A DNA stretch of 64,000 nucleotides from Septoria linicola (Eukaryota; Ascomycota; Dothideomycetes; Mycosphaerellales; Mycosphaerellaceae): positions 466,856 through 530,855 of the forward strand of contig CP099433.1 in the NCBI GenBank assembly GCA_024114885.1. Reading direction: 5' to 3'. Made by a program: the position numbers and the translations under genes. Below, in pieces: positions 1 to 12,529 of this stretch. The notes beneath the pieces were generated by a model, which was not told where the DNA came from, searched no databases, and saw nothing but the letters and a program-made list of their open reading frames with translations. Every line of letters starts with the position of its first letter. Position 1 is the first letter of the stretch.

Positions 1-328
1 CGAGCTCCTCTTTAAGTACTATAGCCTTCTTCTTAATCTTATAGAAGTAGTTCTCGATTATATCTATCTCTAAACTTATCCGAGTCCTTAGTACGAGTAT
101 AATTTAGGTCGAGCTCTTACTATTAGTCGTACTAAAATAGATAGCGACCTACTTATAGTCGATCTATTACGTAATAAGTAAAACTAAGTAGGACGAGAGA
201 GGCTTCTTATACTAATCTTAACGCCTACTACGATAATAGTAGCTATTATACGCTACTATGTTTCTTAACTATTCTAGTCGACTATAGATTCGCCTATACT
301 ATTAGTAGTACTCGTTATTAATAGTAGA
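1..328. repeat. Subtelomeric segment A, copy 1, left part
   Basis: Matches 48222-48548 base for base apart from scattered C/T and G/A differences of the RIP type, at a constant offset of 48220. The copy begins before the window. It is cut at 328 by copia-1 and resumes at 19698. On the minus strand a frame can be read with TAG/TAA in place of Gln/Trp, but I do not recognise the product. It is probably part of a repeated subtelomeric gene family. Confidence 0.85.
324..328. repeat. 5-bp target-site duplication (GTAGA) of copia-1, left
   Basis: GTAGA here is repeated at 19698-19702, directly outside the two LTRs. The uninterrupted second copy of segment A (48544-48548) has GTAGA once, which proves the insertion and its exact ends. 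Confidence 0.93.
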
Positions 329-606
329 TATTAAAAGTAGAGAGCGTGTTATATACTATATAATATTAAGGAAGAGTATAGCGTAGTAAAGAAGAATAGA
401 GGATTAATCTTAAACTAACTTATATATATAGTATAGTAGTAATATACTAGGAACTAAATATAAAGTTAATTAAGTTAGTTATCTAAGAAGAGAAGAAAGA
501 GAAGTAAGATATACCTCTTACTAAGCCTTAGGTAGATACCTTAGGTATCTAGAACTATACTTAAATATCTATATCTAGACTAACTATCTAGGATACATTC
601 TTAATA
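329..606 (-). repeat. copia-1 3' LTR (left)
   Basis: 278 bp, nearly identical to 19420-19697 and the reverse complement of 10579-10855. The termini TATTAA...TTAATA are the RIP-altered form of the canonical TGTTAA...TTAACA ends. Confidence 0.93.
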
Positions 607-3600
607 CTCCTACTTATACTATATAGTTAGATCTTTCTATAGATTATCTATAATACTTAAGTACTAGCTCTAATCTTAATTAGTTATTAAGTATTTATTT
701 TTCAGACTAATAACTAGATAGTACTAACTATTAATCTAATAAACTTTCTATACTACTATCTTCTATAAAAAGGTAAAAGAAATATCTTCTATAAGATCTT
801 CCTCCTCTCTTATATAGGAGTAGATTATTTAGGATATAGACTATCTAGTAAGTTACCCCTATCCTTTCTTATAGCTAATTCTAATAGCTCTCTAGATTCC
901 TTATAGCCTAGTCTCCTACTTAGTTATATTCTATATAGCTTCTTAGTTCCCTAATAGCCTTTAAGGTATACTATTCTTAGCTATAGAGATCTTATATTAA
1001 GCTAGAGAGTAGAGTAACTATATACTAGTAGTAGAGATAATAGCTACTATAGAGGAGGTCTTTAATATTAACTAGTACTTAGCCTTAGGAGGTGTCTAGT
1101 TTAGCTAGGTACTATATAGTAATATTATAGTTAGTAATAGGTCTAATATTAGTAAGAGTATTTAGGACTTTATAAAGTCTAACTAAGGAGGAGTTAAGTA
1201 ACTAAAATCTTTCTTTTAGACTCCTCTTAGTTTAACTCTAAGGCTTAGAGTTATCTTTTATATATCTCTTATATAAGGTAGAGCTATCTTATAAACTCCT
1301 AAAACTATAGTCTATTCTTTAGCTTAGTAAGACTATCTACTACTATCTCTTTTATATTTATATATTCTATAGTAATAAGTCTATTCTACTAGAGCTTTCT
1401 TATAGCATTATATAAGATATTAATATGTTTAGACTTATTATAAATATATAAGTCCTTAACTAGAGTAAGGGTAGCTTAGTTATTATCTTTTAGCTAAATT
1501 AGCCTAATTCTAGTAATAGTTTCCTAGTTACTAAGGATCCTTAGTTAGTAAGAATATTCTCCTACTAACTCTAGGTATCTAAGCTCTCTTAAAAAGAGTA
1601 CTAAGGAACTATAACTGTTTTATATATACTTCTATAGCTATATATTTAGCTTCTATTATAGATATAGCTATAGATTTCTACTTCTTACTTATCTAGGAGA
1701 TTAGTATACTATAAAGGAAGAAGATATATCTAAGGATTAAGACTCTATTAGTCTTATCTATTATATAGTTAGAGTCTATATATCTAGTAAGACAGCCTTA
1801 ACTATTCCTTAAGTATCTTAGACTAAGGTCTAGGTTTAATCTTAGGTATCTAGTTAGCTTCTTTAGAGCCTTTATATATCCTACTATTAGATTACTAATA
1901 TAGAAGCTTAATCTTCTAAAGGCAAATAAAATATCTAGTCTTATAATAGTTATAAGCTATATCTATATTCTAATAATAGATTAGTACTCCTATTTATTAT
2001 ATCTTTTATTATTTAGTCTAGTAGGCTTTAGACTTTTATAGCTATCTATTAGTAAAAGAGTTAGTAATATAGTTTCTTAGCCTATTCCTATCTTAGCTAG
2101 GTTCTCTTAGATATAATACTTCTAGTTAAGTTTTAGCTAGCCTTACTATCTATTTCTTATTAGTCTTATTCTAAGAATCTTATCTAGCTCTCTAAGATCT
2201 TTGATCTTAAAGACCTTACTAAGTTAGTCTTTAAACTAGAGGACATCTTCTAGTCTCTCTATAGTAATAGGTATATTATTAATATAGATTAGGATTATTA
2301 GGTCTTTCCTTTTCTTATAGATTAGAAGATATAGGTCTACTTCTAATTATCTAAATCCTATTCCTTTTAGCTTTAATATATATAGCTAATTCTAGTCTCT
2401 TATAGCTTACTTTAGCCTATAGAGACTCCTTAGAACTTATAAGACTATACTAGTTAGTAGGTTAATACCTAGTAGTAAGATTATATAGATATCCTTATAT
2501 AGAGTACTCTCTATAAATATATTATTTATATCTACTTAGTATAGAACTAGGACCTTCTTATAGACTATAGCTATAAATCCTCTTAGAGTATCCTATCTAA
2601 CTATAGAGGTAAAAGTTTCTATATAGTCTACTCTATACTTTTAGGAGAACTCTCTTATAACTAGTCTTACCTTAAACTTTTTAATAGCTCTACTAAGCTT
2701 TCTCTTAATATTAAAGACCTATCTTAAGGTAACTAAGTTAGCCTCTTTTAGTAGGACTACTATAGTCTAGGTATTATTACTTATAAGTATATCTAGCTCC
2801 TTTTAAATAGCTTCTTACTAGAGATAACTCTACTTAGAATTACTTACTACTTCCTTATAGTTCCTTAGGATTAGAACCTCCTATTTATATATTCCTACTT
2901 CTTTAGTAGTAGAGAATATAATCTTTTTAACTTCCTCTAAGAATTCTAAGTCCTATAGGATATCTAGGTTAATAGAGCTTATAGCTAAGAAGAAAGCCTA
3001 ATACTCTAGGAGTATTTCCTTATCTAGCTAACTATTCTAATCTAGCTTAAGCCTAATTAGCTTTAGCTTTTAGTTAAATCTATTAAGTTCTTAGAATACT
3101 TTCCTCTTTCTAAGAGTTTACCTTAAGGCTATCTACTTATAATCTATCTCTATAGTTTCTTAGATAGAATTCTTAGATTCTTTCTTAACTTTCTCTTAGT
3201 CTAGGAATTTTCTATACTCTCCTATATCTTCTAGTAGAGATAGAAGTTATATAAAGAGTTTCTTTCCTTCCTAAACCTATACTAATAGCTAAGAGAGAGG
3301 AGGCTTCTACTAGCCTAGACTAGGAGTACCTAAGGTACTCCTACTAGCTTATAGAGTAGGCTAGCTAATAGTTCTTAGCCTTCTAATAGGTCTTCTTTCT
3401 AGAGCTAAACTAGAGAGATTCTTAATCTTAATATTTAAGTCTAATTCTCTACCTAGCTTATCTTTAAAGAAGATTATATTAGTATACTACTTAATAGCCT
3501 TTATATCTAGCTCCTAGAACTTCTATACCTTTACTATATTATTATAGTATCTAATAAATATAGTATCCTTTCCTCTATTTATTAGTTTATTACTTCTTAC

Positions 3601-5085
3601 CTACTAAGGCTATACTCTTATATCTATATATACTATAGCTCTATATCTCTATACTTTAAGGTAGGAGACTATTAGTTTAATCCTATTAAAAGCTTTATTA
3701 GGTAAGAGCTTAAATCTTTTAATATTAGGTCTATTTAGGAGCTTGTTTCTTATATATATTTATACTTTAAAGGCTTCTAGTTAAAACTTAATAAGTATCT
3801 TACTTTCTTTAAGTATTGCTCTAATAGAGGCCTCTAATGTTTAGATAGACCTCTTAACTACTCTATTCTAGAGTGAATTATAGGCCTTAGTTAGCTTAAA
3901 AGTAATTCTAAAGTCCTTCTTCTACTATTTAATTAAAGTAGTAATCTCTCTAGTATTATTAGCCCTTATAGACTTAAGAAGTACTACTAACTACCTTTCT
4001 ACCTTAATCCTCTAGTTCTAAAGAGTAGTTAGTATATCTAATCTAGCCTTAAGTAGAAATACCTATTTCTTTCTTAAGAAGTTATTAATAATCTTAAGCT
4101 ACTATATAAAACCTTTTACTAATAATAGTAATAGTCTATAGATATCTACTAATATAAGAGCTAATCTTTTAGATCTTCTCTTAATAGACTTACCTAGGTG
4201 TTTCTTTATCTTACCTATTATATAGATCCTATACTTATACTCTTCCTAGTTAGGAATTAGAATTCTTTCTTTTAGATTAGTAACTTTATAAAGGTTTAAG
4301 AGTAACCCTCTTCTAAAGTATATAAATCTTCTATACTATAGCTCCTACTATTTTAGATCCTTCTCTAATAGGGTAGTATAGGTATTATTAACCTCTATAG
4401 GATTATATAGTAAGTAATATAACTTTTCCTATAGGAGAGATAATATCTTACTAATAAATAGAACACCTCTAACTAGCTTAGTCTTTATAACTATTTAGCT
4501 ATCTAGAGAGGTAAGAGTGAAATTAGGCTTCTAGACTCTAAATTACTTACTAAACTAATCCTATAATATAAGATTTACTCTAAGATTAGAAACAAATAGT
4601 ATTCTATTAAGTAGAACTTCTTCTTCTAAGATTCTCTTTATCTATACTAGTCTAAAGTAGGTTATATAGAGGTATCCTCCTCCTACCTTAATCTATACTT
4701 TCTTCCTTAGTAGCTTTACTAATCTAAAGAAGGATAGTTAGTTAGTTATATAGGATAAGGTATAGGAATCTAAGAGCTATTCTTAGAGTAATAACTTGCC
4801 TTTAGCCTTAATTATAGAATAGGCTAACTTATCTTAGTTATTATCTTCTAATAGGGAATTATTATTACTTCTAGAACTAGAGTAAGTTCTAGAATTAGAA
4901 CTAGAACTAGACTCCTAGGCTAAAAATCCTTTCTTTAAAAGCTTTCTAGACTTTTCTATCCTCTAAAGCTACTTACCTATTCTCTAGATAACCTTCTTTA
5001 GTTTATTATATAATAATAACTTATAGATAGCTTTCTTAATATATCTAGTATTCCTTAGTAAAGAGGATCTTCTAACCCTCTTTCT
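607..5085 (-). pseudogene. copia-1 pol relic (integrase, reverse transcriptase, RNase H)
   Basis: Reverse-complement homologue of copia-2 from about 6100 to 10578, which allows the domains to be placed. The RNase H end lies near 1300-1550, the reverse transcriptase around 2000-3200 and the integrase around 3700-4400. The YxDD catalytic box falls at 2275-2286 and now reads Tyr-Ile-Asn-Asn, both Asp codons having been changed by G-to-A. There are stops every few codons, nearly all TAG/TAA. More heavily mutated than copia-2, so it is older. The 5' end of pol and the gag are displaced to 18155 by the hAT insertion. Confidence 0.88.
5078..5085. repeat. 8-bp target-site duplication (CTCTTTCT) of the hAT element, left
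   Basis: CTCTTTCT is repeated at 18147-18154 beyond the other terminus. The corresponding site in copia-2 (reverse complement near 6098) has the octamer once, as CTCCCTCT. Eight base pairs is the diagnostic duplication length of hAT transposons. Confidence 0.88.
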
Positions 5086-5102
5086 TAGACGTCGGAATAG
5101 GT
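5086..5102 (+). repeat. hAT left terminal inverted repeat
   Basis: TAGACGTCGGAATAGGT is the exact reverse complement of 18130-18146. With RIP reversed the first base pair would be CA, which fits the usual hAT terminus that begins C/T-A. Confidence 0.9.
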
Positions 5103-5536
5103 AGGCCGAAACGGGTTAGTATATAGGTTAGGCTAGGTCTTAGCCTACCTATAGAAGATAGTAATAAGTATAGTACAAATACCTACTCTATACTTAGATA
5201 GGTTAGGCGAACAAAAAATAGGTATAATATAGGTTTTAAGTATAACTACGAAGAAGAATTATTCTAGTTAGTATCGACTATAAAAGGAAGTATATAATAG
5301 AGTAGTAAAGATAGAGAGAGGGATAATAGTAATAAGTAGAACAGATAGGCTAATCTGACGTCGACTTGAGTTTATAATATATATAGTTAGTAGACGTAGT
5401 CGGTAGCTACGTTCTAGCTCTTAAAGCTTCTCTATAGAGCGTATTACGCTTTCGCGTACTTCGACGCTATAATTTATCTACCTTTATAACCTCTTTATTA
5501 TCGCTAATACTATTAAACTTTAAAAGAGCCTTAATT
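5103..5536. other. hAT left subterminal region
   Basis: Holds degenerate TAGGTT/TAGGCTAGG words near the end, as in the opposite subterminal region, and one copy of the GTAGTCGGTA motif at 5396-5406. No frame was recognised. The minus strand just beyond the motif has a TACTAAC branch-point-like word, so this may be the last intron of a minus-strand gene. The region ends where copia-2 begins, without a preserved 5' LTR. Confidence 0.55.
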
Positions 5537-8500
5537 TAATAAGATAGAGCTAGAGATATAGTATATTACTATACTAGTAGCTAAGATATAGGTAATTCTC
5601 TAGAACAAGTATAATAGAGTCCTAAAGTCCTATACTATAGGCCTGATTAAGTAGTTTATTACCTTTAGGATATTACCTAATAAGATAATTAGGGAAGTAT
5701 AGAGATACCTTAGAGGCCTAGGTAAGAGGATTACTAAGATTAATCCTTAGGAAGCTTACTACTAGAGCTAAGAGAAAAGGCTAAAACATCTCCTATAGTC
5801 CCTACCTATATTATACTAAGTAGCTAAGAATACTATTATAACCTAACTATCCTTAGATATAGACACTATTCTCCTTCTACTTAAGTCCTAAGAGGTAAGA
5901 GACAATCTAGACAAGATAGACATAGGTTTAGCTATATTCTATTCTAAGTAGCTCTACTAAGGAAAGTCCCTACTAATATACTAGCTCTATAAGAAAGGGA
6001 AGCACTAGTTAAAGGATTGTCCTAACCTCCCTACTACTAAGAAACTATCCTAGTAGAGAAATAGTACTAAGAACTAGAAGGACCCTTAGAGATTATTTCT
6101 TAGAGGGAGGGTTAGAAGATCCTCTTTACTAAGGAATACTAGACATATTAAGAAAGCTGTCTACAAGTTATTATTATATAATAAGCTAAAGAAGGTTATC
6201 TAGAAAATAGACAAGTAGCTTTAGAGGATAGAAAAGTCTAGAAAGCTTCTAAAGAAAGGATTTTCAGCCTAGAAGTCTAGTTCTAGTTCTAATTCTAGAA
6301 CTTACTCTAGTTCTAGAAGTAATAATAATTCCCTATTAGAAGATAATAACTAAGATAAGTTGGCCTATTCTATAATTAAGGCTAAAGGCAAGTTATTACT
6401 CTAAGAATAGCTCTTAGATTCCTATATCTTATCCTATATAACTAACTAACTATCCTTCTTTAGATTAGTAAAGCTACTAAGGAAGAAAGTATAGATTAAG
6501 GTAGGAGGAGGATACCTCTATATAACCTACTCTAGGCTAGTATAGATAAAGGGAATCTTAGAAGGAGAAGTTCTACTTAATAGGGTACTATTTGTTCCTA
6601 ATCTTAGAGTAAATCTTATATTATAGGATTAGTTTAGTAAGCAATTTAGAGTCTAGAAGCCTAATTTTACTCTTACCTTCCTAGATAGCTAAACAGTTAT
6701 AAAGACTAAGCTAGTTAGAGGTGTTCTATTTATTAGTAAGATATTACCTCTCTTATAGGAAAAGTTATATTACTTACTATATAATCCTATAGAGGTTAAT
6801 AATACCTATACTACTCTATTAGAGAAGGATCTAAAATAGTAGGAGCTATAGTATAGAAGATTTACATACTTTAGAAGAGGGTTACTCTTAAACCTTTATA
6901 AAGTTACTAACCTAAAGGAAAGAATTCTAATTCCTAACTAGGAAGAGTATAAGTATAGGATCTATATAATAGGTAAGATAAAGAAACACCTAGGCAAGTC
7001 TATTAAGAGAAGACCTAAAAGATTAGCTCTTATATTAGTAGATATTTATAGACTATTACTATTATTAGTAAAAGGTTTTATATAGTAGCTTAAGATTATT
7101 AATAATTTCTTAAGAAAGAAATAGGCATTTCTACTTAAAGCTAGATCAGATATACTAACTACTCTTTAGAACTAGAGGATTAAGGTAGAAAGGTAGTTAG
7201 TAGTACTCCTTAAGTCTATAAGAGCTAATAATACTAGAGAGATTACTACTTTAATTAAATAGTAGGAGAAGGACTTTAGAATTACTCTTAAGCTAATTAA
7301 GGCCTATAATTCACTCTAGAATAGAGTAGTTAAGAGGTCTATCTAAACATTAGAAGCCTCTATTAGAGTAATACTTAAAGAAAGCAAGATACCTATTAAG
7401 TTTTAGCTAGAAGCTCTTAAAGTATAGATATATATAAGAAATAAGCTCCTAAATAGACCTAATATTAAGAGATTCAAGCTCTTACCTAATAAAGCTTTTA
7501 ATAGGATTAAACTAATAGTCTCCTACCTTAAAGTATAGGGATATAGAGCTATAGTATATATAGATACAAGAGTATAGCCTTAGTAGGTAAGGAGTAACAA
7601 ACTAATAAATAGAGGAAAGGATACTATATTTATTAGATACTATAATAATATAGTAAAGGTATAGAAGTTCTAGGAGCTAGATATAAAGGCTATTAAGTAG
7701 TATACTAATATAATCTTTTTAAAGATAAGCTAGGTAGAGAATTAGACTTAAATATTAAGATTAAGAATCTCTCTAGTTTAGCTCTAGAAAGAAGACCTAT
7801 TAGAAGGCTAAGAACTATTAGCTAGCCTACTCTATAAGCTAGTAGGAGTACCCTAGGTGCTCCTAGTCTAGGCTAGTAGAAGCCTCCTCTTTCTTAGCTA
7901 TTAGTATAGGTTTAGGAAGGAAAGAAACTCTTTATATAACTTCTACCTCTACTAGAAGATATAGGAGAGTATAGAAAATTCCTAGACTAAGAGAAAGTTA
8001 AGAAAGAATCTAAGAATTCTACCTAAGAAACTATAGAGATAGATTATAAGTAGATAGCTCTAAGGTAAACCCTTAGAAAGAGGAAAGTATCCTAAGAACT
8101 TAATAGATTTAACTAGAAGCTAAAGCTAATTAGGCTTAAGCTAGATTAGAATAGTTAGCTAGACAAGGAAATGCTTCTAGAGTATTAGGCTTTCTTCTTA
8201 GCTATAAGCTCTATTAACCTAGATATCCTATAGGACTTAGAATTCTTAGAGGAAGTTAAAGAGATTATATTCTCTACTACTAAAGAAGTAGGAATACATA
8301 AATAGGAGGTTCTAATCCTAAGGAACTATAAGGAAGTAGTAAGTAATCCTAAGTAGGGTTATCTCTAGTAAGAAGCTATTTAGAAAGAGCTAGATATACT
8401 TATAAGTAATAACACCTAGACTATAGTAGTCCTACTAAAAGGGGCTAACCTAGTTACCTTAAGATAGGTCTTTAATATTAAGAGAAAGCTTAATAGAGCT

Positions 8501-9900
8501 ATTAAAAAGTTTAAAGCAAGACTAGTTATAAGAAGGTTCTCCTAAAAGTATAGAGTAGACTATATAGAAACTTTTGCCTCTATAGTTAGGTAGGATACTC
8601 TAAGAGGATTTATAGCTATAGTCTATAAGAAGGACCTAGTTCTATACTAAGTAGATATAAATAATGTATTTATAGAGAGCACCCTATATAAGGACATCTA
8701 TATAATCCTACTACTAGGTATTAACCTACTAACTAGTATAGTCTTATAAGTTCTAAGGAGTCTCTATAGGCTAAAGTAAGCTATAAGAGACTAGAATTAG
8801 CTATATATATTAAAGCTAAAAGGAATAGGATTTAGACAATTAGAAGTAGACCTATGTCTTCTAATCTATAAGAAAAGGAAAGACCTAATAATCCTGATCT
8901 ATATTAATAATATACCTATTACTATAGAGAGACTAGAAGATATTCTCTAGTTTAAAGACTAACTTAGTAAGGTCTTTAAGATCAAAGATCTTAGAGAGCT
9001 AGATAAGATTCTTAGAATAAGACTAATAAGAAACAGATAGTAAGGCTAGCTAAAACTTAACTAGAAACATTATATCTAAGAGAACCTAGCTAAGATAGGA
9101 ATAGGCTAAGAAACTATATTACTAACTCTTTTACTAATAGACAGCTATAAAAGTCTAAAGCCTACTAGACTAAATAATAAAAGGTATAACAAATAGGAGT
9201 ACTAATCTATTATTAGAACATAGATATAGCTTGTAACTATTATAAGACTAGATATTTTATTTGCCCTTAGAAGATTAAGCTCCTATATTAGTAATCTAAT
9301 AGTAGGATATATAAAGGCTCTAAAGAAGCTAACTAGATACCTGAGATCAAACCTAGACCTTAGTCTAAGATACTTAAGGAATAGTTAAGGCTGTCTTACT
9401 AGATATATAGACTCTAACTATATAATAGACAAGACTAATAGAGTCTTAATCCTTAAATATGTCTTCTTCCTTTATAGTGCACTAATCTCCTAGATAAGTA
9501 AGAAGTAGAAATCTATAGCTATATCTATAATAGAAGCTAAATATATAGCTATAGGAGTATATACAAAATAGTTATAGTTCCTTAGTACTCTTTTAAGAGA
9601 GCTTAGATACCTAGAGTTAGTAGGAGAATATTCTTACTAACTAAGGATCCTTAGTAACTAGGAAACTATTACTAGAATTAGGCTAATCTAGCTAAAAGGT
9701 AATAACTAAGCTGCTCTTACTCTAGTTAAGGACTTATATGTTTATAACAAGTCTAAACATATTAATATCTTATATAATGCTATAAGAAAGCTCTAGTAGA
9801 ACAGACTTATCTCTATAGAATATATAAATATAAAAGAGATAGTAGTAGATAGTCTTACTAAGCTAAAGAATAGACTATAGTTTTAGGAGTTTGTAAGGTA
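5537..9900 (+). pseudogene. copia-2 gag-pol relic
   Basis: Several domains can be read across many TAG/TAA stops. A CCHC zinc knuckle of the nucleocapsid lies at 5979-6020, with spacing C-x2-C-x4-H-x4-C if Tyr is read as Cys. The zinc-binding end of the GAG-pre-integrase domain lies near 6949-6990, followed directly by the integrase core (7020-7700). The reverse transcriptase spans about 8380-9200, with its YxDD box at 8900-8911 reading Tyr-Ile-Asn-Asn. RNase H ends about 9890 with the copia-type histidine and Thr-Lys region. The integrase-before-RT order is that of Ty1/copia. The zinc knuckle and RT are in different frames, so there is at least one indel besides the RIP stops. Non-functional. 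Confidence 0.9.
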
Positions 9901-10578
9901 GCTCTGCCTTATATAAGAGATGTGTAAAAGATAACTCTAAGCCTTAGAGTTGAACTAAGAGGAGTCTAAAAGAAAGATTTTAGTTACTTAACTCCTCCTT
10001 AGTTAGACTTTATAAAGTCCTAAATGCCCTTACTAATATTAGACCTGTTACTAACTATAATATTACTATATAGCACCTAGCTGAACTAGATACCCCCTAA
10101 GGCCAAGTACTAGTTAATGTTAAAGACCTCCTCTATAGTAGCTATTATCTCCTCTACTAGTATATAGTTACTCTACTCTCTAGCTTAATATAAGATCCCT
10201 ATAGCTAAGAATAGTATACCCTAAAGGCTATTAGGGAACTAAGAAGCTATATAGAATATAACTAAGTAGAGGACTAGGCTATAAGGAATCTAGGGAGCTA
10301 TTAGAATTAGCTATAAGAAAGGATAGGAGTAACTTACTAGATAGTCTATGTCCTAAACAATCTACTCTTATATAAGAGAGGAGGAAGATCTTATAGAAGG
10401 CATTTCTTTTGCCTTTTTGTAGGAGATAGTAGTATAGAAAGTTTATTAGATTAATAGTTAGTACTATCTAGTTATTAGTCTGAAAAGTAAGTACTTAATA
10501 ACTAATTAAGATTAGGACTAGTATTTAAGTACTATAGATAATCTATTAAAAGATCTGACTATATAGTATAAGTAGGAG

Positions 10579-10855
10579 TATTAAGAATGTATCCTAGATA
10601 GTTAGTCTAGATATAGACTTCTAAGTATAGTTCTAGATACCTAAGGTATCTACCTAAGGCTTAGTAAGAGGTACATCTTGCTTCTCTTTCTTCTCTTCTT
10701 AGATAACTAACTTAATTAACTTTATATTTAGTTCCTAGTATATTACTACTATACTATATATATAAGTTAGTTCAAGATTAATCCCCTATTCTTCTTTACT
10801 ACGCTATACCCTCCTTAACATTATATAGTATATAACACGCCCTCTACTTTTAATA
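10579..10855 (+). repeat. copia-2 3' LTR
   Basis: Reverse complement of the copia-1 LTRs, 277 bp, with termini TATTAA...TTAATA. It preserves TG/CA at sites that are TA in copia-1, for example near 10588 and 10672. Confidence 0.93.
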
Positions 10856-10859
10856 CTAC

Positions 10860-12500
10860 GCGTAATTTACTCTAGTAGAGATCTTCCGAACTATCGTTAT
10901 CGAAAGCGCCTCGCTTCTAGAATATACTCTTAATCGTAGAGTATAGTAGTACTACTATACTATAGTAGTCTCTAAACCGTTACTAGGTCTATTAGTAATA
11001 TTAAAAGAGCTTAGTATACGCTTTATCTAGTACCTTATAGAGTAAGACCTTCTAAGCTTCTTTCTTATACTTAAGTTTCTTATCTACTTTATCTAGAATA
11101 TTGAAAAGAGAGTTATAGTAGCTAAGGACTAGATAGAGGCTAGGGCCCTTTATCGTACCGACGTAGGTAGTAGCCTAAGCGAAGGGTATAGTTAGAGACG
11201 TAAGGTATTCTAACCGTTACTAGTCGGTATTAGATAGTACAAGTGTTAGTAGCGACTAACGCTTAATAAATTTATTAATAAAGTCGCGTAGTCGACTAAA
11301 GCGAGATAGTATTATCGTAGTCGAGCTCTAATAGGTCCTTATATCTTATATTACTTATAGTAGTCTCGTTATAGGATACTTTTACTAGCGTACGTAAGCC
11401 TTCGGATAGGGATATAGATTCTTTAGACGCTCTCTTTAGAGATCTATAAAGCTCTTAAAACGCTAAGAACTAGAGTTTACCTATACTATAAACCTATAGA
11501 CCTAGGACGATTAATAAGCGCTAACTACACTTACCGACTACGATCGTCGACTATAACTACGATATATCTTAAATAAAAGTTTAGGTAGTCCTTTAAGAGA
11601 AGCTACTATATTAGTCTTTTAAAACCTTTCTAGAGCTCGTTAATCTTTCTTATCGTTCTAAAACTCTTATAGATCGTTAATCGGTATTATTTGTAGTTAT
11701 ATAAAAAAGGCCTTTATAGTAAGCTATATTACGTAAGTAAAATATAGAAACCGTTCTAGAATCGTAGCTAGCGTAGTAGGCTTAATAGCTTTAATATTAG
11801 AGAAGAGATTTATCTTATCTAGTTAAACATCTAGTACTACCGGCTCTATAAGCTCTTCGATCGAAATAGAAGGCTTTACGATTTTCACGCTATACTCTAT
11901 TAAGTAAAGGCCGATAGCCTTAATACTAGCTTATATTAGTACTAATCGAATAGATACTAGTAAGACGTATATAGACCTATAGAGTATACTATTGTTTCTA
12001 GCGTTATCGTATATAAGAGCGATTAGTCGGTCTCCGAGGCTAAACCTTTATAATATATTAAAGAGTAATTTCGAAAGTCGCTCTCTAGTATATCTACTAG
12101 TAACGTAGAGAAAGTCTAATATCGCCTTATACTATACCTATTTAGCGTCGATCTAGTAGGTACGGATAGTAAGGAATAAAGCTTTTATACCGCTAGACTA
12201 CTAGCTATTAACTACGATAGTAACCTTAGAGGTTCTAGCTAGTATAGCCTTTAGATCTTCCTCGGACCTCTCTTAGACCTCTCGAAGAAGAGCCTTAATC
12301 GTCTTACTAGAGCGGAAAGATATTTTGAGACTAGAGTTAAGGTATATATATATATAGCGGACTATAGGATTCTTAAAGAAATTAAGTAGTAGGCTATATA
12401 CTACGATTATTTACGTAGATACTATAGGGAAGTTATTAATACTTAGGTCTAGGTCGCTAAGGTAACTTTTACGATTTCGAGCCTAACTATATAAGCTTGA
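10860..12500 (-). pseudogene. hAT-family transposase relic
   Basis: The minus strand shows the ribonuclease H-like core of hAT transposases. About 12200-12240 reads VTIVVNS followed by two TAG codons, matching the family's VTIxxDxWxS block with the first catalytic Asp changed to Asn. About 12085-12120 reads as the FLYVTSRYTRERL block (family FxxVxGxHTGExL). About 11990-12014 reads IYDNARNN, the conserved TDNAxNN block that holds the second catalytic Asp. The C-terminal dimerisation region would lie toward 10900-11300 but is too decayed to confirm. Stops are TAG/TAA only. It drives assignment of the surrounding element to hAT, in agreement with the 8-bp target duplication. The N-terminal limit is uncertain, and a motif-bearing intron may lie at about 12487-12550. 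Confidence 0.85.
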
Positions 12501-12501
12501 T

Positions 12502-12527
12502 AACGTAGTCGGCAAACGTAGTCGGTA
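12502..12527. repeat. Paired GTAGTCGG motif, dispersed family within the hAT
   Basis: Two GTAGTCGGYA words separated by five bases or fewer. The same pair, in either orientation and with RIP-type variants, occurs at about 11522-11560, 13755-13800, 14390-14415, 15012-15040, 15838-15862, 16591-16612, 17341-17365 and 17897-17925, and a single word lies at 5396-5406. At least three copies lie inside well-supported introns. This copy may be an intron of the transposase gene, but its splice sites are weak. Confidence 0.7.
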
Positions 12528-12529
12528 GG

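Larger units (their letters stand above)
5537..10855 (+). mobile_element. Ty1/copia retrotransposon copia-2, 5'-truncated
   Basis: Same family as copia-1 but inverted. Homology to the reverse complement of copia-1 starts abruptly at about 5537 inside gag and runs to the end of a 277-bp 3' LTR (10579-10855). The 5' LTR and the first part of gag are absent, and no target duplication can be recognised. It retains many more CA and TG dinucleotides than its surroundings (for example 5978-6030, 8560-8900 and 9880-10000), so it has suffered fewer rounds of RIP and is the youngest layer of this nest. Together with copia-1 it forms a large inverted repeat with a loop of about 1 kb. Confidence 0.9.

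Noticed and set aside
5500..5537. Remnant of a copia-2 5' LTR starting at TATTAA (5510)
   Set aside because: Only the first six bases match the LTR start; the following sequence does not, and homology begins inside gag.
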